DNA of 64,000 nt from Chromobacterium phragmitis (GCF_003325475.1 NZ_CP029495.1:2728001-2792000); one strand, 5' to 3'. Positions 1 through 13,802 are shown, counted from the stretch's first letter. Numbers and translations: made by a program. The notes: a model not told the origin generated them from the sequence alone.

Positions 1-25
1 GGTAATTTAGGTTACTGAAATGATA

Positions 26-2917
<2,892 letters not shown>

Positions 2918-3039
2918 TCATTTGAGTGACTTAGAGAACTAAGTGACGAAGATAGAGTGTGTGCGACACGATCAGATACCGAATATTCAGAATCAGAGAA
3001 CATCTCTGGTTCAGGCTTCTTTCAGTTTGTGCCAGTTTA

Positions 3040-3157
3040 TGTCTGGTGGCCATAGCGAGATGGTCCCACGCCTTCCCATCCCGAACAGGACCGTGAAACA
3101 TCTTAGCGCCGATGATAGTGTGGCATTCGCCATGTGAAAGTAGGACACCGCCAGACG
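3040..3157 (+). rRNA. rrf: 5S ribosomal RNA
   Basis: About 118 nt with a standard 5S structure. The terminal helix forms between GTCTGGTGG at 3041-3049 and CCGCCAGAC at 3148-3156. The internal GGTCCCACGCC, CATCCCGAAC and TAGCGCCGATG blocks are as in other proteobacteria. It lies 122 nt after the 23S 3' end, the usual order in an rRNA operon. Ends are inferred from the terminal stem. Confidence 0.96.
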
Positions 3158-3168
3158 CCTCATACACA

Positions 3169-3194
3169 AGCCCAGCTCTATCGAGCTGGGCTTT
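3169..3194 (+). terminator. Terminator of the rRNA operon, first hairpin
   Basis: A 10-bp stem, AGCCCAGCTC (3169-3178) against GAGCTGGGCT (3183-3192), with a 4-nt loop and a short T stretch, sits 12 nt after 5S. It is the first of two consecutive hairpins. Confidence 0.75.
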
Positions 3195-3196
3195 GT

Positions 3197-3235
3197 GCTT
3201 TGCGGCCCCGGCTCAATGAGCCGGGGCCGCAAAGC
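3197..3235 (+). terminator. Second, perfect 18-bp hairpin after the rRNA operon
   Basis: Positions 3197-3214 and 3218-3235 are perfect inverted copies (18 bp, strongly G+C in the middle) separated by a 3-nt AAT loop. There is no clear T tract, so it may be a back-up terminator, a processing or stability hairpin, or simply a palindromic element between the convergent rRNA operon and kinase gene. Confidence 0.6.
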
Positions 3236-3261
3236 TTCCGGTTTTATGGCTGCGTGGATAC

Positions 3262-5069
3262 TTATTCGGCGGGGAAGGTGATGATGAAGCTGGCGCCTTG
3301 CCTCGTTTCGCTTTCCAGTCGGACCTGGCCCTTCAGTATCACGTGGACGATGTTGTGGACCAAGGCGAGGCCGAGTCCCACTCCGCCCTGGCCCATGCGG
3401 GTAGTGAAGAAGGGGTCGAATACCTTGCTCTGAAGCTCGCCGTCTATTCCCTTGCCGTCATCGCTGTAGCGCAGCTCGATATTGTGCTGCGCCCGTTGCA
3501 TGGATAGCCGGATAGCCGGATCATTCCCTGGTTGCGCCCATCGAAGCCATGGGCCAGAGAGTTGGCGACCAGGTGGGAGACCAACTGTTCCAGCGCGCTG
3601 GGATAGTTTTCCAGCACCAGTTCCTGTGGTATCTGCAGCTCGATGCGAATGCCGAGGTGGTGCTCCGGCGGCAGCAGCGTTTGCAGCAATTTGGCCATGA
3701 TCTTGGCGGGGTGAAAGCTGCGCCGCGGCTGGTCTAGTTGGTCTACCGCAATCTGCTTGAAGCGGCTGATCAGATCTCCTGCTTGCGCGCTATTCCTTTG
3801 CAGCAATTCGCAGCTTTCCGCCGTTTTTTCCAGAAATTCCTGCAATGTTTTACGCGAAAGCTGCTTGTCGGCATCGGCCTTGACGATGCCGGTGACGTCG
3901 GCTTGGATTTGTGACGAGCACAGCAGGATATTGCCGATAGGGGTGTTCAGCTCGTGAGCCATGCCGGCCACCATGCGGGCCAGAGCCGCTTGCTTCTCGG
4001 CGCTGCTGATCTGCTGCATCGCCTTTTTCAATTCGGCAGTACGGGTGGCGACCCGCTCTTCCAGGTGGCTGTTCAGCAGCTGTAATTCTTCTTCTGCTTG
4101 TTTGCGCTCGCTGATGTCCGAGTAGGTGCCTATCATCCGTAGCGGCTGGCCTTGCGCGTCGCAGCTGACCACCATGCCGCGGCCCAGCAGCCAGACCCAG
4201 TCCTCGCCTTTGAGAAAACGGTGCTCGGTGACGAAGGAGCCTTGTGGTTGGCGCAGATGGCTGGCGAGGTCCGCCAGCACGGTGGGGAGATCGTCGGGAT
4301 GGATGCCGGTTTGCCATAGCTTGAAGCCGGCGATTTCGGCTGCCCGGGAGAGGCCAAGCAGCTGCCGGCAGCGTGGGGAAAAGAAGATGTCGCCGCTGGC
4401 GATGTCCCAATCCCAGACGCCGTCGCCGGCGCCCTCTAGCGCGAAGTGCCAGCGCTCCTCGCTTTCCCTGAGCGCTTGCAAAGCCTTCTGTTCGCCTGCG
4501 CGCAGCAGATCGAATTCGCGCCGAACCCGCTCGGCTTCTTCGGCGCGCAGCGCGGCGTCCTCCTGCGCGCGGGCCTTGTCGTTGTATATCTGGCGCAAAT
4601 CGCGCTCCACCATGGAGCGGAACTGCGCCAGCAACTCGCGGTAGGTGGGATTGTAGGGGTTTTCTTCGCGGTCCAGCACGCAGATGGTGCCGAACACGTC
4701 CTGATTGGGCCAGATCAGCGGCATGCCCATGTAGGAGATCATGCCCAGCTTGATGTCGGGATTGCTGTCCCAGCCTGGGTCGGCGAGCGCATTGGGCACG
4801 ATGAGCTCGCCGCGGCGGGCCATGACCGTTTCGCAGTAGAGGCCTGTGCCCAGGTCGGCCATCTCCTCCTCCTCGTAGGGATTGCCGTCGCTGTTGCTGG
4901 ACAGGAATACCTTGATTTGCGGCGGCTGCGCCCGCATGATCAGCGCCGCCGGAATGCTGACCATGCTAGCCAGCAGGTCCAGCACCTCCTGCCACTTCTC
5001 GGCGTAATCGTGGCCAACCGCCAGGTTGCGGGTCTCCACTTTGACGGTTGCTCGCATCGCGCTCTCCAT
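3262..5069 (-). pseudogene. GAF-PAS sensor histidine kinase, frameshifted in the ATPase domain
   Basis: Cytoplasmic hybrid-type sensor kinase. It has no membrane segment. A GAF domain spans about residues 20-165, a coiled coil about 165-203, a PAS domain about 203-323, and a second coiled coil leads to the HisKA helix with the phospho-accepting His372 in the H-box AHELNTPIGN. The N-box (LVANSLAHGF) is near 500. Immediately after MIRLSG the frame breaks and ends at 3444. The G1 (SDDGKGI) and G2 (GQGGVGLGLAL) boxes continue in a second frame down to 3262. Removing one copy of an 8-bp tandem duplication at 3502-3517 restores one continuous protein of about 600 residues. As written, the product lacks the ATP-binding G boxes and should not autophosphorylate. 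ATG 5057, preceded by GGAG, may be the true start instead of 5069. No response regulator is adjacent. Confidence 0.85.
3502..3521. repeat. 8-bp tandem duplication that breaks the histidine kinase
   Basis: The unit GGATAGCC is present at 3502-3509 and 3510-3517, followed by a half unit GGAT. Deleting one unit joins the two kinase frames as ...MIRLS-MQRAQHNIELRYSDDGKGI..., in line with the family, so the duplication is the lesion. Confidence 0.85.
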
Positions 5070-5109
5070 GCCGGCCGAGACTTACCGCCTAATGATAGCC
5101 GATGGCGGC

Positions 5110-5134
5110 AAAAAGCCCCGCGTTAGGCGGGGCT
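5110..5134 (-). terminator. Terminator downstream of pssA
   Basis: An 8-bp stem, AGCCCCGC (5114-5121) against GCGGGGCT (5127-5134), with a 5-nt loop is followed, read leftwards, by a run of T (complement of 5110-5113). It separates pssA from the kinase gene, so the kinase needs its own promoter within about 50 bp or reads through. Confidence 0.75.
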
Positions 5135-5157
5135 GGAGACCGTGGAGGGCGACGCCG

Positions 5158-6501
5158 TTAGAGCATCAGATTGAGCATGCGGTCTATTCTCACCCGGCTC
5201 AGGCGGGTAAGCAGCTTCTTGATCCGTTCCGGGTAGGCGCGCATGTCTTCCAATTGGCGGTAGTGGCTTAGCTGAGAGGTGTGACGCAGTATGCTTTGCC
5301 GTTCGGCCTCGCCTTGGGCGCGCAGCTCGCCGCGCGGGTCCCGCAACAGCAGCGCGTTTTCCAGGTCCAGGCGAAAGGCGCGCGGGTTCAGGTTGTTGCC
5401 GGTCAGCAGAATAAGGCGGTCGTCGCTCCAGATGCCTTTCAGATGATAGGTATTGTCGCCGTCCTTCCACAGGTGGATGCGCAGCTGTTCCCGGCTCAAG
5501 TATTGGCGCTGGCGTTTGGCGAAGCGCCGCAGATTCACTTCGTACAGATAGGGCAGGGCGCCGATCACGCGGAAGGGTTGTTCGGGCGGGATGTAAAAAT
5601 CGTTGGCGGTTTTATCGCCGACTACGATGTCTATCTCCACGCCGCGGCGCAGCGCGCGGTTGATTTCCAGCACTACCGCGCGCGGAAAATTGAAATAAGG
5701 CGTGCAGATGAACAGGCGGCGCTCGGCGCTGGCGATCACATCCAGGATTGCGCGGTTGAGCCGGTTGCCTTTGCCGATGCCGACCACCGGGCAGACCGCC
5801 AATTCGTCCTGAGAAGCGAGGCGGGGCGCGTCGGGACGATATTGGCTGTGGGACAGCTTGTCGCGGAACTGGCGGATTTCCTTGCGTATGCTGCGGGTGG
5901 ATGGCGTGGGTTTGTCCAGGCGGAATACTGCCGGGTCGTTGAAGAACTGCTCGGCCATGAAGCCGGCCATCGCGTCGGCCAGCTCCGGACTGCGGAGCAG
6001 GTGGTAGCGGTCAAAGCGGTATTTGTCGAGCTTGTGCAGGTAGACGTTGTTGAGGCTGGCGCCGCTGTAGAACACGGTGTCGTCGACGACGAAGCCTTTC
6101 AGGTGCAGCACGCCGAACAGCTCGCGGGTCTGCACCGGGACGCCGTAGATCGGGATATCCAGTTCGCGGCGGGCGGCTTCGGCGCGGTACCAGCTGGCAT
6201 TGCATAAGGATTGATCCTCGCCGATGCGGCCGCGCTGGGCGCGATGCCAGTCCACCATGATGCGGATGTCCAGTTGAGGTTGGCGCTGCTTGGCCTGGTA
6301 CAGGGCATCCAGCACTTCCTGACCCGCTTCCTCGTTCTCCAGATACAGCGCGCAGATGTAGACGCGACGCGTGGCGGCCGTTATCGCCTCCAGCAGCCGC
6401 AGGCGGAAATCAGCGGTCTGCAGCAGGGTGGTGAAGTCCTCCGGCTTCAGCGGGAGCCAGGGAAGACGCGACAGCGTGGGGCGGTTGAGCAGGAGTGCCA
6501 T
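5158..6501 (-). CDS. pssA: CDP-diacylglycerol--serine O-phosphatidyltransferase, type I
   Basis: Makes phosphatidylserine from CDP-diacylglycerol and L-serine, the step before phosphatidylethanolamine. The protein has 447 residues against about 451 for the E. coli enzyme. It belongs to the phospholipase D superfamily with two HxK motifs: HLKGFVVDDTVFYSG near residue 133 and YHLKGIWSDDRLILLTG near 352, each followed by an Asn-rich strand (ASLNN, GNNLN). There are no transmembrane segments, as expected for this ribosome- and membrane-associated peripheral enzyme. It is monocistronic, with a terminator just downstream and rppH divergent. Confidence 0.93.
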   Translation of the reverse strand: MALLLNRPTLSRLPWLPLKPEDFTTLLQTADFRLRLLEAITAATRRVYICALYLENEEAGQEVLDALYQAKQRQPQLDIRIMVDWHRAQRGRIGEDQSLCNASWYRAEAARRELDIPIYGVPVQTRELFGVLHLKGFVVDDTVFYSGASLNNVYLHKLDKYRFDRYHLLRSPELADAMAGFMAEQFFNDPAVFRLDKPTPSTRSIRKEIRQFRDKLSHSQYRPDAPRLASQDELAVCPVVGIGKGNRLNRAILDVIASAERRLFICTPYFNFPRAVVLEINRALRRGVEIDIVVGDKTANDFYIPPEQPFRVIGALPYLYEVNLRRFAKRQRQYLSREQLRIHLWKDGDNTYHLKGIWSDDRLILLTGNNLNPRAFRLDLENALLLRDPRGELRAQGEAERQSILRHTSQLSHYRQLEDMRAYPERIKKLLTRLSRVRIDRMLNLML

Positions 6502-6685
6502 GAATGCGAGGTGGAATGACGTTCAATCGGCGAATCGTAGCATCGTTTGGCCTGTTTGGGGGAGTGGCCGCCCGGCCATGGTGACCTGAGTCAAGCAGTA
6601 TTTCCTTGGGACGGGGGGCGGCGCGTGGCAAGGCGGGCCGAAATGTGCAAAAATTCCGGTAACTAACGAATTGCAGGTTTTTTCC

Positions 6686-7210
6686 ATGCTGGACCGGGAC
6701 GGATACCGCCCAAACGTCGGAATCATCCTCACCAACGCCAAGAACGAGGTGTTCTGGGGCAAGCGCGTGCGCGAGCATTCCTGGCAGTTCCCGCAAGGCG
6801 GCATCAAGCCGGGCGAAAGCCCGGAGGCCGCGATGTACCGCGAACTGCTGGAGGAGGTGGGATTGCTGCCTCAGCACGTGAAGATACTGGGACGCACGCG
6901 CGACTGGCTGCGTTACGAGGTGCCGACGAATTGGGTACGCCGCGAGTGGCGCGGCAGTTACAAGGGCCAGAAGCAGATCTGGTTCCTGCTCAGGCTGGTG
7001 GGGCGGGACAGCGACGTCTGCCTGCGCGCGACAAACCATCCGGAGTTCGATGGCTGGCGCTGGAACGACTACTGGGCGCCGGTGGACGCGGTGATCGAGT
7101 TCAAGCACGACGTTTACGAGCGCGCGCTGTCCGAACTGGCGCGCTTTCTGCGCGGGGTGGAGAGCCATCACGCCTATCTGGCGCGCACCTCCAGCCAGAG
7201 CGAGCAGTGA
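6686..7210 (+). CDS. rppH: RNA pyrophosphohydrolase (Nudix)
   Basis: Removes pyrophosphate from 5'-triphosphate mRNA ends, opening them to RNase E decay. The protein has 174 residues. The Nudix box lies at about residues 38-60 (GGIKPGESPEAAMYRELLEEVGL, matching Gx5Ex7REUXEExGU). The N-terminus MLDRDGYRPNVGIIL and the WQFPQGG block are typical of RppH/NudH. ATG 6686 is chosen over the in-frame TTG at 6671 because family members begin MLDRDGYRPN. Divergent from pssA; parE follows 114 bp later. Confidence 0.94.
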   Translation: MLDRDGYRPNVGIILTNAKNEVFWGKRVREHSWQFPQGGIKPGESPEAAMYRELLEEVGLLPQHVKILGRTRDWLRYEVPTNWVRREWRGSYKGQKQIWFLLRLVGRDSDVCLRATNHPEFDGWRWNDYWAPVDAVIEFKHDVYERALSELARFLRGVESHHAYLARTSSQSEQ

Positions 7211-7324
7211 GCGGGGGAACGGATATTCGCAGTACAGCGACGGCGGGCGATGCCCGCTGTCTTCATTTGTGCCGTCCATCAAGGACGGCGTCGACGTGAA
7301 GCGCCGACAGGGCAAGACCAGAAC

Positions 7325-9292
<1,968 letters not shown>

Positions 9293-9315
9293 TCCATCCG
9301 CTTTCCGTTTCCGCC

Positions 9316-9348
9316 ACCCCGCCGCCAGTGCTGGCCGCGGGGTTTTTC
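9316..9348 (+). terminator. Terminator of parE
   Basis: The outer stem is ACCCCGC (9316-9322) against GCGGGGT (9337-9343) and the inner stem is GCCAG/CTGGC (9324-9335). A run of T follows. It lies between convergent parE and the binding-protein gene at 9353. Confidence 0.8.
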
Positions 9349-9352
9349 ATGG

Positions 9353-10066
9353 CTAGTCGTAGAGGGCCAGCAATTCCGCCATCTTGGCGCGGCCTTGCGG
9401 CGACAGGCAGGCGGCTTGCAGCCGCGCCAGCGCCGCCGCGTCGCGGGCCAGCGGATGGGCGCGCGAGACGTAGACCGCCATCGGTTCGCGGCTGATCGCC
9501 AGTTCCGACCAATTGTCGGACGGTCGCGACACTTCGCGCAGCACGCGGCCGCAGCCGGGGCGCACGCACATCATCGCGTCCAGCCGGCCGATGCGCAGCA
9601 TGCCCATGCCCTGGCGCATGTCGGCCACCAGAACCCGCTCGGCGCCGCTGCGCGCGATGAAGGCGTCCAGCGTGTGGGTGCCGCGCAGAATGCCGACCGG
9701 GCGTTGTTTCAAATCCTCGACTCGCAGCGCATGGGGGGCGCTGCGATGGATCACTGACAGGCGGATGTCGGTGGGACGGCACAGCTCCAGGCCGAAGGCG
9801 TCGCGCTCCGGGGACGCGGTAATCAGCGCCAGCGCGTCGCGGCCGCTCTTCAGCTCCTCCACCAGCCGGGGGAGCGGGCGAGTGTCCTGAGTCAGCTGCA
9901 GGCCGCTTTGATCCGCCAGCCAGCGCAGGTAGCGCGGCGTCAGCCCGTCGCCGGTGGCGGGATCGCCCCAGGGCTCTATCGCCTGGCTGGACGCGGGGAT
10001 CGGTTCTGCGCGGGCGGCGGGCAGGCACAGCAACAGCGCCAGCCCGCCCCACAGGATGGATTTCAT
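9353..10066 (-). CDS. Orphan periplasmic substrate-binding protein (SBP_bac_3-like)
   Basis: 237 residues with a clear Sec signal peptide (MKSILWGGLALLLCLPAARA, cleavage near 20). The rest resembles the small family-3 binding proteins that take amino acids: an N-terminal lobe with LTPRYLRWLADQSGLQL, a hinge near DLKQRPVGILRGTHTLDAF, and a C-terminal lobe ending with a terminal helix. No permease or ATPase gene is near, so it is not part of a visible ABC operon. It could feed a distant transporter or act as a sensor ligand protein. The substrate cannot be told from sequence. A GGGGAAG ribosome-binding site precedes the ATG. Confidence 0.7.
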   Translation of the reverse strand: MKSILWGGLALLLCLPAARAEPIPASSQAIEPWGDPATGDGLTPRYLRWLADQSGLQLTQDTRPLPRLVEELKSGRDALALITASPERDAFGLELCRPTDIRLSVIHRSAPHALRVEDLKQRPVGILRGTHTLDAFIARSGAERVLVADMRQGMGMLRIGRLDAMMCVRPGCGRVLREVSRPSDNWSELAISREPMAVYVSRAHPLARDAAALARLQAACLSPQGRAKMAELLALYD

Positions 10067-10177
10067 CGAGGCTTCCCCTGCATGGCGGCTGATGCAGTAT
10101 AGGCCCGGCGCGGACGGGCGTTGGGGGCGGCATGCGGCTCTCGCGGCGGCCTCTTCAGATGCGGCCAGCCTGAGGAT

Positions 10178-10774
10178 TCACCACACCGTCAGCGTCTGGC
10201 CGTTGGCGATGCCTTCCACGCTGCGAACGTAGGCTAGCGCGGCGCGCGCCGCCGGCACCGGCTCGAAGCCCGGGAAGTAGGGCGCGTAGCCGCCCCACGA
10301 TTCCTGCAGCGCGTTGGGGCTGACCACGTTGATGCGGCGGTCGCGGCCCAGCTCCAGCGCGGCGGCCGCGGCGAAGCCTTCCAGCGCGCGGTTGACCGCG
10401 GTGGCGTTGGCGCCGTGGCGGATGGGCTGGGCGCTGATGATGCCGCTGGTCAGCGTGATCGATCCGCCATCGTTCAGATAGTGCTGGCCGGTCAGCGCCA
10501 GGTCGATCTGGCCCAGCAGCTTGTCGTTCAGGCCGATGCGGAAGTCGGCGGCGCTCATCTCGGCCAGAGGGCCGAAGTGCAGGCTGCCGGTAGCGCTGAC
10601 GATGGCGTCCAGCCGTCCCGCCTGTTCAAACATTCGCCGCACGCTGGCGCTGTCGGTGATGTCGACGTGCAGGTCGCCGCTGTTGCGGCCGGCGGCGAGG
10701 ATTTGATGGCGGGACAGGGCTTGGCGGACGGCTTGGCCCAGCGTGCCGCTGGCGCCGACGAGCAGGATTTTCAT
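10178..10774 (-). CDS. Short-chain dehydrogenase/reductase family protein
   Basis: 198 residues, Rossmann fold, with the nucleotide-binding GASGTLGQAV at the N-terminus, DITD near 39 and a TSGI strand for the catalytic Ser region. The canonical YxxxK is absent: at its position the protein reads HGANATAVNRALEGF. This variant occurs in a sub-family of short SDRs, so activity may be altered rather than lost. It is divergent from a LysR gene (start-to-start about 100 bp), which probably regulates it. Substrate unknown. Confidence 0.75.
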   Translation of the reverse strand: MKILLVGASGTLGQAVRQALSRHQILAAGRNSGDLHVDITDSASVRRMFEQAGRLDAIVSATGSLHFGPLAEMSAADFRIGLNDKLLGQIDLALTGQHYLNDGGSITLTSGIISAQPIRHGANATAVNRALEGFAAAAALELGRDRRINVVSPNALQESWGGYAPYFPGFEPVPAARAALAYVRSVEGIANGQTLTVW

Positions 10775-10878
10775 GGGAGTTCTCCATTGCGGGTTGCGAT
10801 GTCTGCAGTGTGCGCGGATTCCCTGGATTGATTAATCCGCTATGATGAACAAGATTGATAACCTGGAGTTTTTAATCG

Positions 10879-11763
10879 GTGGATCGCCTGCTCAGCATGG
10901 AATTATTCGTCGTGGTGGTGGAGAAGGGCAGCTTCACCGCCGCCGCCGACGCTTATCGGTTGTCGCAGCCCATGGTGGGCAAGCACATCGCCGCGCTGGA
11001 GGCGCGGCTGGGCGGCAAGCTGCTGGTGCGGACTACCCGCCGCCAGCAACTGACCGAGCTGGGGCGGCACTACTATCAGCGATGTCGGGCGATACTGGCC
11101 GAGCTGGCCGCCGCCGAGGATGCCGCCGCCTTGCTGCGCGAGCAGCCGCGCGGCGTGCTGCGGGTCAATGCCTCGGTGACGTTCGGCACGCTGCGGCTGG
11201 CGCCCCTGCTGGCGGAGTTCATGGCGCTTTACCCGGAGATAGGCGTCGAGCTGGAGCTGTCGGATCAGTTGGCGGATCTGGTGGCCGACGGCTACGACGC
11301 GGTGTTCCGCATCGGCCATCTGGCCGATTCCGGCCTGGTAGCGAGGCGGCTGCGGCCTTACCGGATGATGATCGCCGCGTCGCCGGACTATCTTGCCCGG
11401 CGCGGCCGGCCCGAGTCGCCGGCCGACCTGGCCGGCCACGACTGCCTGGGCTTCAGCCGCTGGCGGCGCGATGACGGCTGGGAGGCCTTGGCGCGCCGGC
11501 ATGGGGTCCAGATCCAGGCCAGCCGTTTTCAATGCAACCAGGGACAGGCGTTGCGCCAGCTGGCGCTGGCCGGAGCGGGCATCGCGCTGCAGGCGGAGGC
11601 GCTGCTGGCCGAGGATGTGGCCGCGGGGCGGCTGGCGTCGCTGCTGGAAGGCTACCTGCCGGACCCCAAGCCCATGCACCTGATCTATCCTGCGGACCGC
11701 CAGCCGCTGCCCAAGCTGCGGGCATTTTCCGCCTTCATCGTCGAGCGGCTGGGCGCGCTGTGA
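10879..11763 (+). CDS. LysR-family transcriptional regulator
   Basis: 294 residues. The N-terminal winged helix-turn-helix (residues 1-60: FVVVVEKGSFTAAADAYRLSQ, VGKHIAALEARLG) is followed by an effector-binding domain. The GTG at 10879 has GGAG 12 nt upstream; an in-frame ATG six codons later is possible. It is divergent from the SDR gene at 10178, the usual arrangement for a LysR regulator and its target. The 104-bp spacer holds a small dyad (GGATT-4-AATCC at 10824-10837) that could be part of the operator. Confidence 0.88.
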   Translation: MDRLLSMELFVVVVEKGSFTAAADAYRLSQPMVGKHIAALEARLGGKLLVRTTRRQQLTELGRHYYQRCRAILAELAAAEDAAALLREQPRGVLRVNASVTFGTLRLAPLLAEFMALYPEIGVELELSDQLADLVADGYDAVFRIGHLADSGLVARRLRPYRMMIAASPDYLARRGRPESPADLAGHDCLGFSRWRRDDGWEALARRHGVQIQASRFQCNQGQALRQLALAGAGIALQAEALLAEDVAAGRLASLLEGYLPDPKPMHLIYPADRQPLPKLRAFSAFIVERLGAL

Positions 11764-11831
11764 GCGGAGGTGACCGCCCCTGTCAGAAATTCTCGTTTGT
11801 ACCGTCCGATGCCAGAGAGTAGTGTCAAGGC

Positions 11832-12389
11832 ATGAATAGCGATCTGATCTTACCCAGCCGGCGCGAGCTGTTCGCCGGCTTCTTCTCCATCGGCGTCAGC
11901 GGTTTCGGCGGTGTGCTGCCGCAGGCGCACAGCATGCTGGTGCTGCGCCGGGGCTGGCTTTCGGAGGCCGATTTCGCCGAGCAACTGGGCCTGTGTCAGG
12001 TCTTGCCCGGTCCCAATATCGTCAATATGGCGGTGTCGATCGGCGCGCGCTTCCATGGACCGTCCGGCGCGCTGGCGGCTGTGTGCGGCTTGCTGCTGGC
12101 GCCGATGGCTATCGTGCTGCTGCTGGCGTCCGTCTATGGCCGCTACCGGCAGTTGCCGCTGGTCGAACACGTGATGCACGGCTTGGCGGCGGCGGCGGCC
12201 GGCTTGCTGCTGGCGATGGCGCTGCGCCTGCTGTCCCGGCTGGAGCGGCGCGCCTGGACGGGGTGCGTGGTGGGAGCCACGTTCGCCGCCATCGCGGTGT
12301 TTCGGCTGCCGCTGCTGTGGGTGTTGCTGGGGGCGGTCCCGCTGGCCTTGCTCCTGGCCTGGCTCAGCCGAGAAAGGGGGGCGGAATGA
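11832..12389 (+). CDS. Chromate transporter family protein, first half
   Basis: 185-residue membrane protein of the short-chain CHR family, with about five to six membrane segments. Family signatures include FSIGVSGFGGVLP and LCQVLPGPNIVNMAV (the conserved PGP motif). In long-chain ChrA both halves are fused; here the second half is the next gene, overlapping by ATGA at 12386-12389, so the two probably work as a heterodimeric anion exporter. Whether chromate is the real substrate cannot be told. Confidence 0.85.
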   Translation: MNSDLILPSRRELFAGFFSIGVSGFGGVLPQAHSMLVLRRGWLSEADFAEQLGLCQVLPGPNIVNMAVSIGARFHGPSGALAAVCGLLLAPMAIVLLLASVYGRYRQLPLVEHVMHGLAAAAAGLLLAMALRLLSRLERRAWTGCVVGATFAAIAVFRLPLLWVLLGAVPLALLLAWLSRERGAE

Positions 12390-12913
12390 TCCTGCTGGTG
12401 CTGCTGTGGCATTTCAGCCTGATGTCGTTGCTGGCGGTGGGCGGCGCCAACGTGTTGCTGCCGGAGCTGCAGCGGCTGGTGGTGGCCGAGGGCTGGATGA
12501 GCGCGGGCCAGTTCGCCGAGCTGTTCGCCATCGCCCAGGCGGCGCCCGGCCCCAATGTGCTGGTGGTCAGCCTGGTGGGCTGGCAGGTGGCCGGGGTGGC
12601 GGGCGCGCTGGTCAGCATGCTGGGCATGTGCCTGCCCTCGTCGCTGCTGAGCTTTTACGTGTCGCGCTGGTGGTCGGCCAACCAGGGCGGCGTGCTGGCC
12701 AGGCTGCTGTCGCGCGCGTTGCTGCCGCTGACCGTGGGACTGGTGGGCGCCAGCGCCTGCCTGCTGCTGCAGGCGGCCAACCGCGAGCTGGCCGGCTGGG
12801 CGCTGAGCATGCTGGTGGCGCTGCTGGCCTGGCGGCGCAACTGGAACCCGGTATGGCTGCTGCTGCTGGGTGGCGCGGCGGGGGGCGTCGCCGGCGGCTT
12901 GGGCTGGTTGTGA
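12386..12913 (+). CDS. Chromate transporter family protein, second half
   Basis: 175 residues, paralogous to the preceding gene. It has FSLMSLLAVGGANVLLPEL and the paired AIAQAAPGPNVLVVSLVG (PGP) motif, with about six membrane segments. Start ATG 12386 overlaps the previous stop and follows an AGAAAGGGGGG purine stretch acting as ribosome-binding site. The frame is open far upstream, but that part is the shadow of the first gene. Antiparallel pairing of the two products is the known mode for short CHR proteins. Confidence 0.85.
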   Translation: MILLVLLWHFSLMSLLAVGGANVLLPELQRLVVAEGWMSAGQFAELFAIAQAAPGPNVLVVSLVGWQVAGVAGALVSMLGMCLPSSLLSFYVSRWWSANQGGVLARLLSRALLPLTVGLVGASACLLLQAANRELAGWALSMLVALLAWRRNWNPVWLLLLGGAAGGVAGGLGWL

Positions 12914-12950
12914 TCGCTTGCCATAATATCGGTACGACAAGGGGCCGATC

Positions 12951-13802
12951 ATGAGGAAAGCGCTGTGGTGGTGCCTGCTATGCGCGCTGTGCGGCGCCGC
13001 CCGCGCGCAGCCGGAGGCCATGAGCATCCATTACGCGCTGGTGTCCGGCGACGACGACCCGCACTGGCCGTACATGCAGGCGCTGCTGCAGCTGGCGTGC
13101 AGCCAGATGGGCCGGCGCTGCGAGCTGGCCGCCGCCCGCGACATGAACCAGGGCCGCGCGATGGAGCAGATGATCCGGGGCGACGCCGGAGTCGATCTGT
13201 TCTGGGGCATGACCAGCCGCGAGCGGGAGCAGCGGCTGCTGGCGGTGCGCATCCCTCTGGACAAGGGGTTGATCGGCTGGCGGGTGCCGCTGATCAGCGC
13301 CGACAGGCCGCGGCTGCTCCAGGGCGTGAAAACCCGGCAACAGCTGGCCGCTTTCCGCGCCGGACAGGGCCAGGACTGGCCGGACACCTGGATTTTGCGC
13401 CAGGCGGGCTTGCCGGTGGTGACCAGCCCCGATTATCCCAATCTGTTCTCCATGCTGCGCCAGCATCGCTACGACTACTTTCCGCGCAGCGTGATCGAGG
13501 TCAGGCAGGAGCTGGCGTCGCCCAACAGCAAGGGGCTGATGCTGGAGCCCAGGCTGTTGCTTCACTATCCCACCGCCTTCTACTTCTTCGTCGCGCCGCG
13601 ACGGCCCGAGCTGGCCGGCATGTTGCGCCAGGGGCTGGAGAAGAGCGTGGCCGACGGCAGTTTCGACCAGGTCTTCCACGCCTTCAACGACGAACATCTG
13701 CGCGGGCTGGGCTTGTCCGGCCGCGTCATCATCGAGCTGCCCAACCCGCTGCTGCCGGAGGCCACGCCGCTGTCGCGGCGCGAGTTGTGGTTCCGACCCT
13801 GA
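12951..13802 (+). CDS. Periplasmic binding-protein-like protein, unknown ligand
   Basis: 283 residues with a signal peptide (cleavage near 19, ARAQPEA). The mature part has the two-lobe look of a solute-binding protein but with divergent motifs (DMNQGRAMEQMIRGDAGVDLFWGMTSRERE; GLIGWRVPLISAD; TSPDYPNLFSMLRQHRYDYFPRS). Similar stand-alone proteins often sit beside two-component or ligand-sensing genes. Here it follows the chromate-type transporter by 37 bp and may be co-transcribed. No transporter genes of the ABC type are near. A purine-rich AAGGGG site precedes ATG 12951. Confidence 0.6.
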   Translation: MRKALWWCLLCALCGAARAQPEAMSIHYALVSGDDDPHWPYMQALLQLACSQMGRRCELAAARDMNQGRAMEQMIRGDAGVDLFWGMTSREREQRLLAVRIPLDKGLIGWRVPLISADRPRLLQGVKTRQQLAAFRAGQGQDWPDTWILRQAGLPVVTSPDYPNLFSMLRQHRYDYFPRSVIEVRQELASPNSKGLMLEPRLLLHYPTAFYFFVAPRRPELAGMLRQGLEKSVADGSFDQVFHAFNDEHLRGLGLSGRVIIELPNPLLPEATPLSRRELWFRP

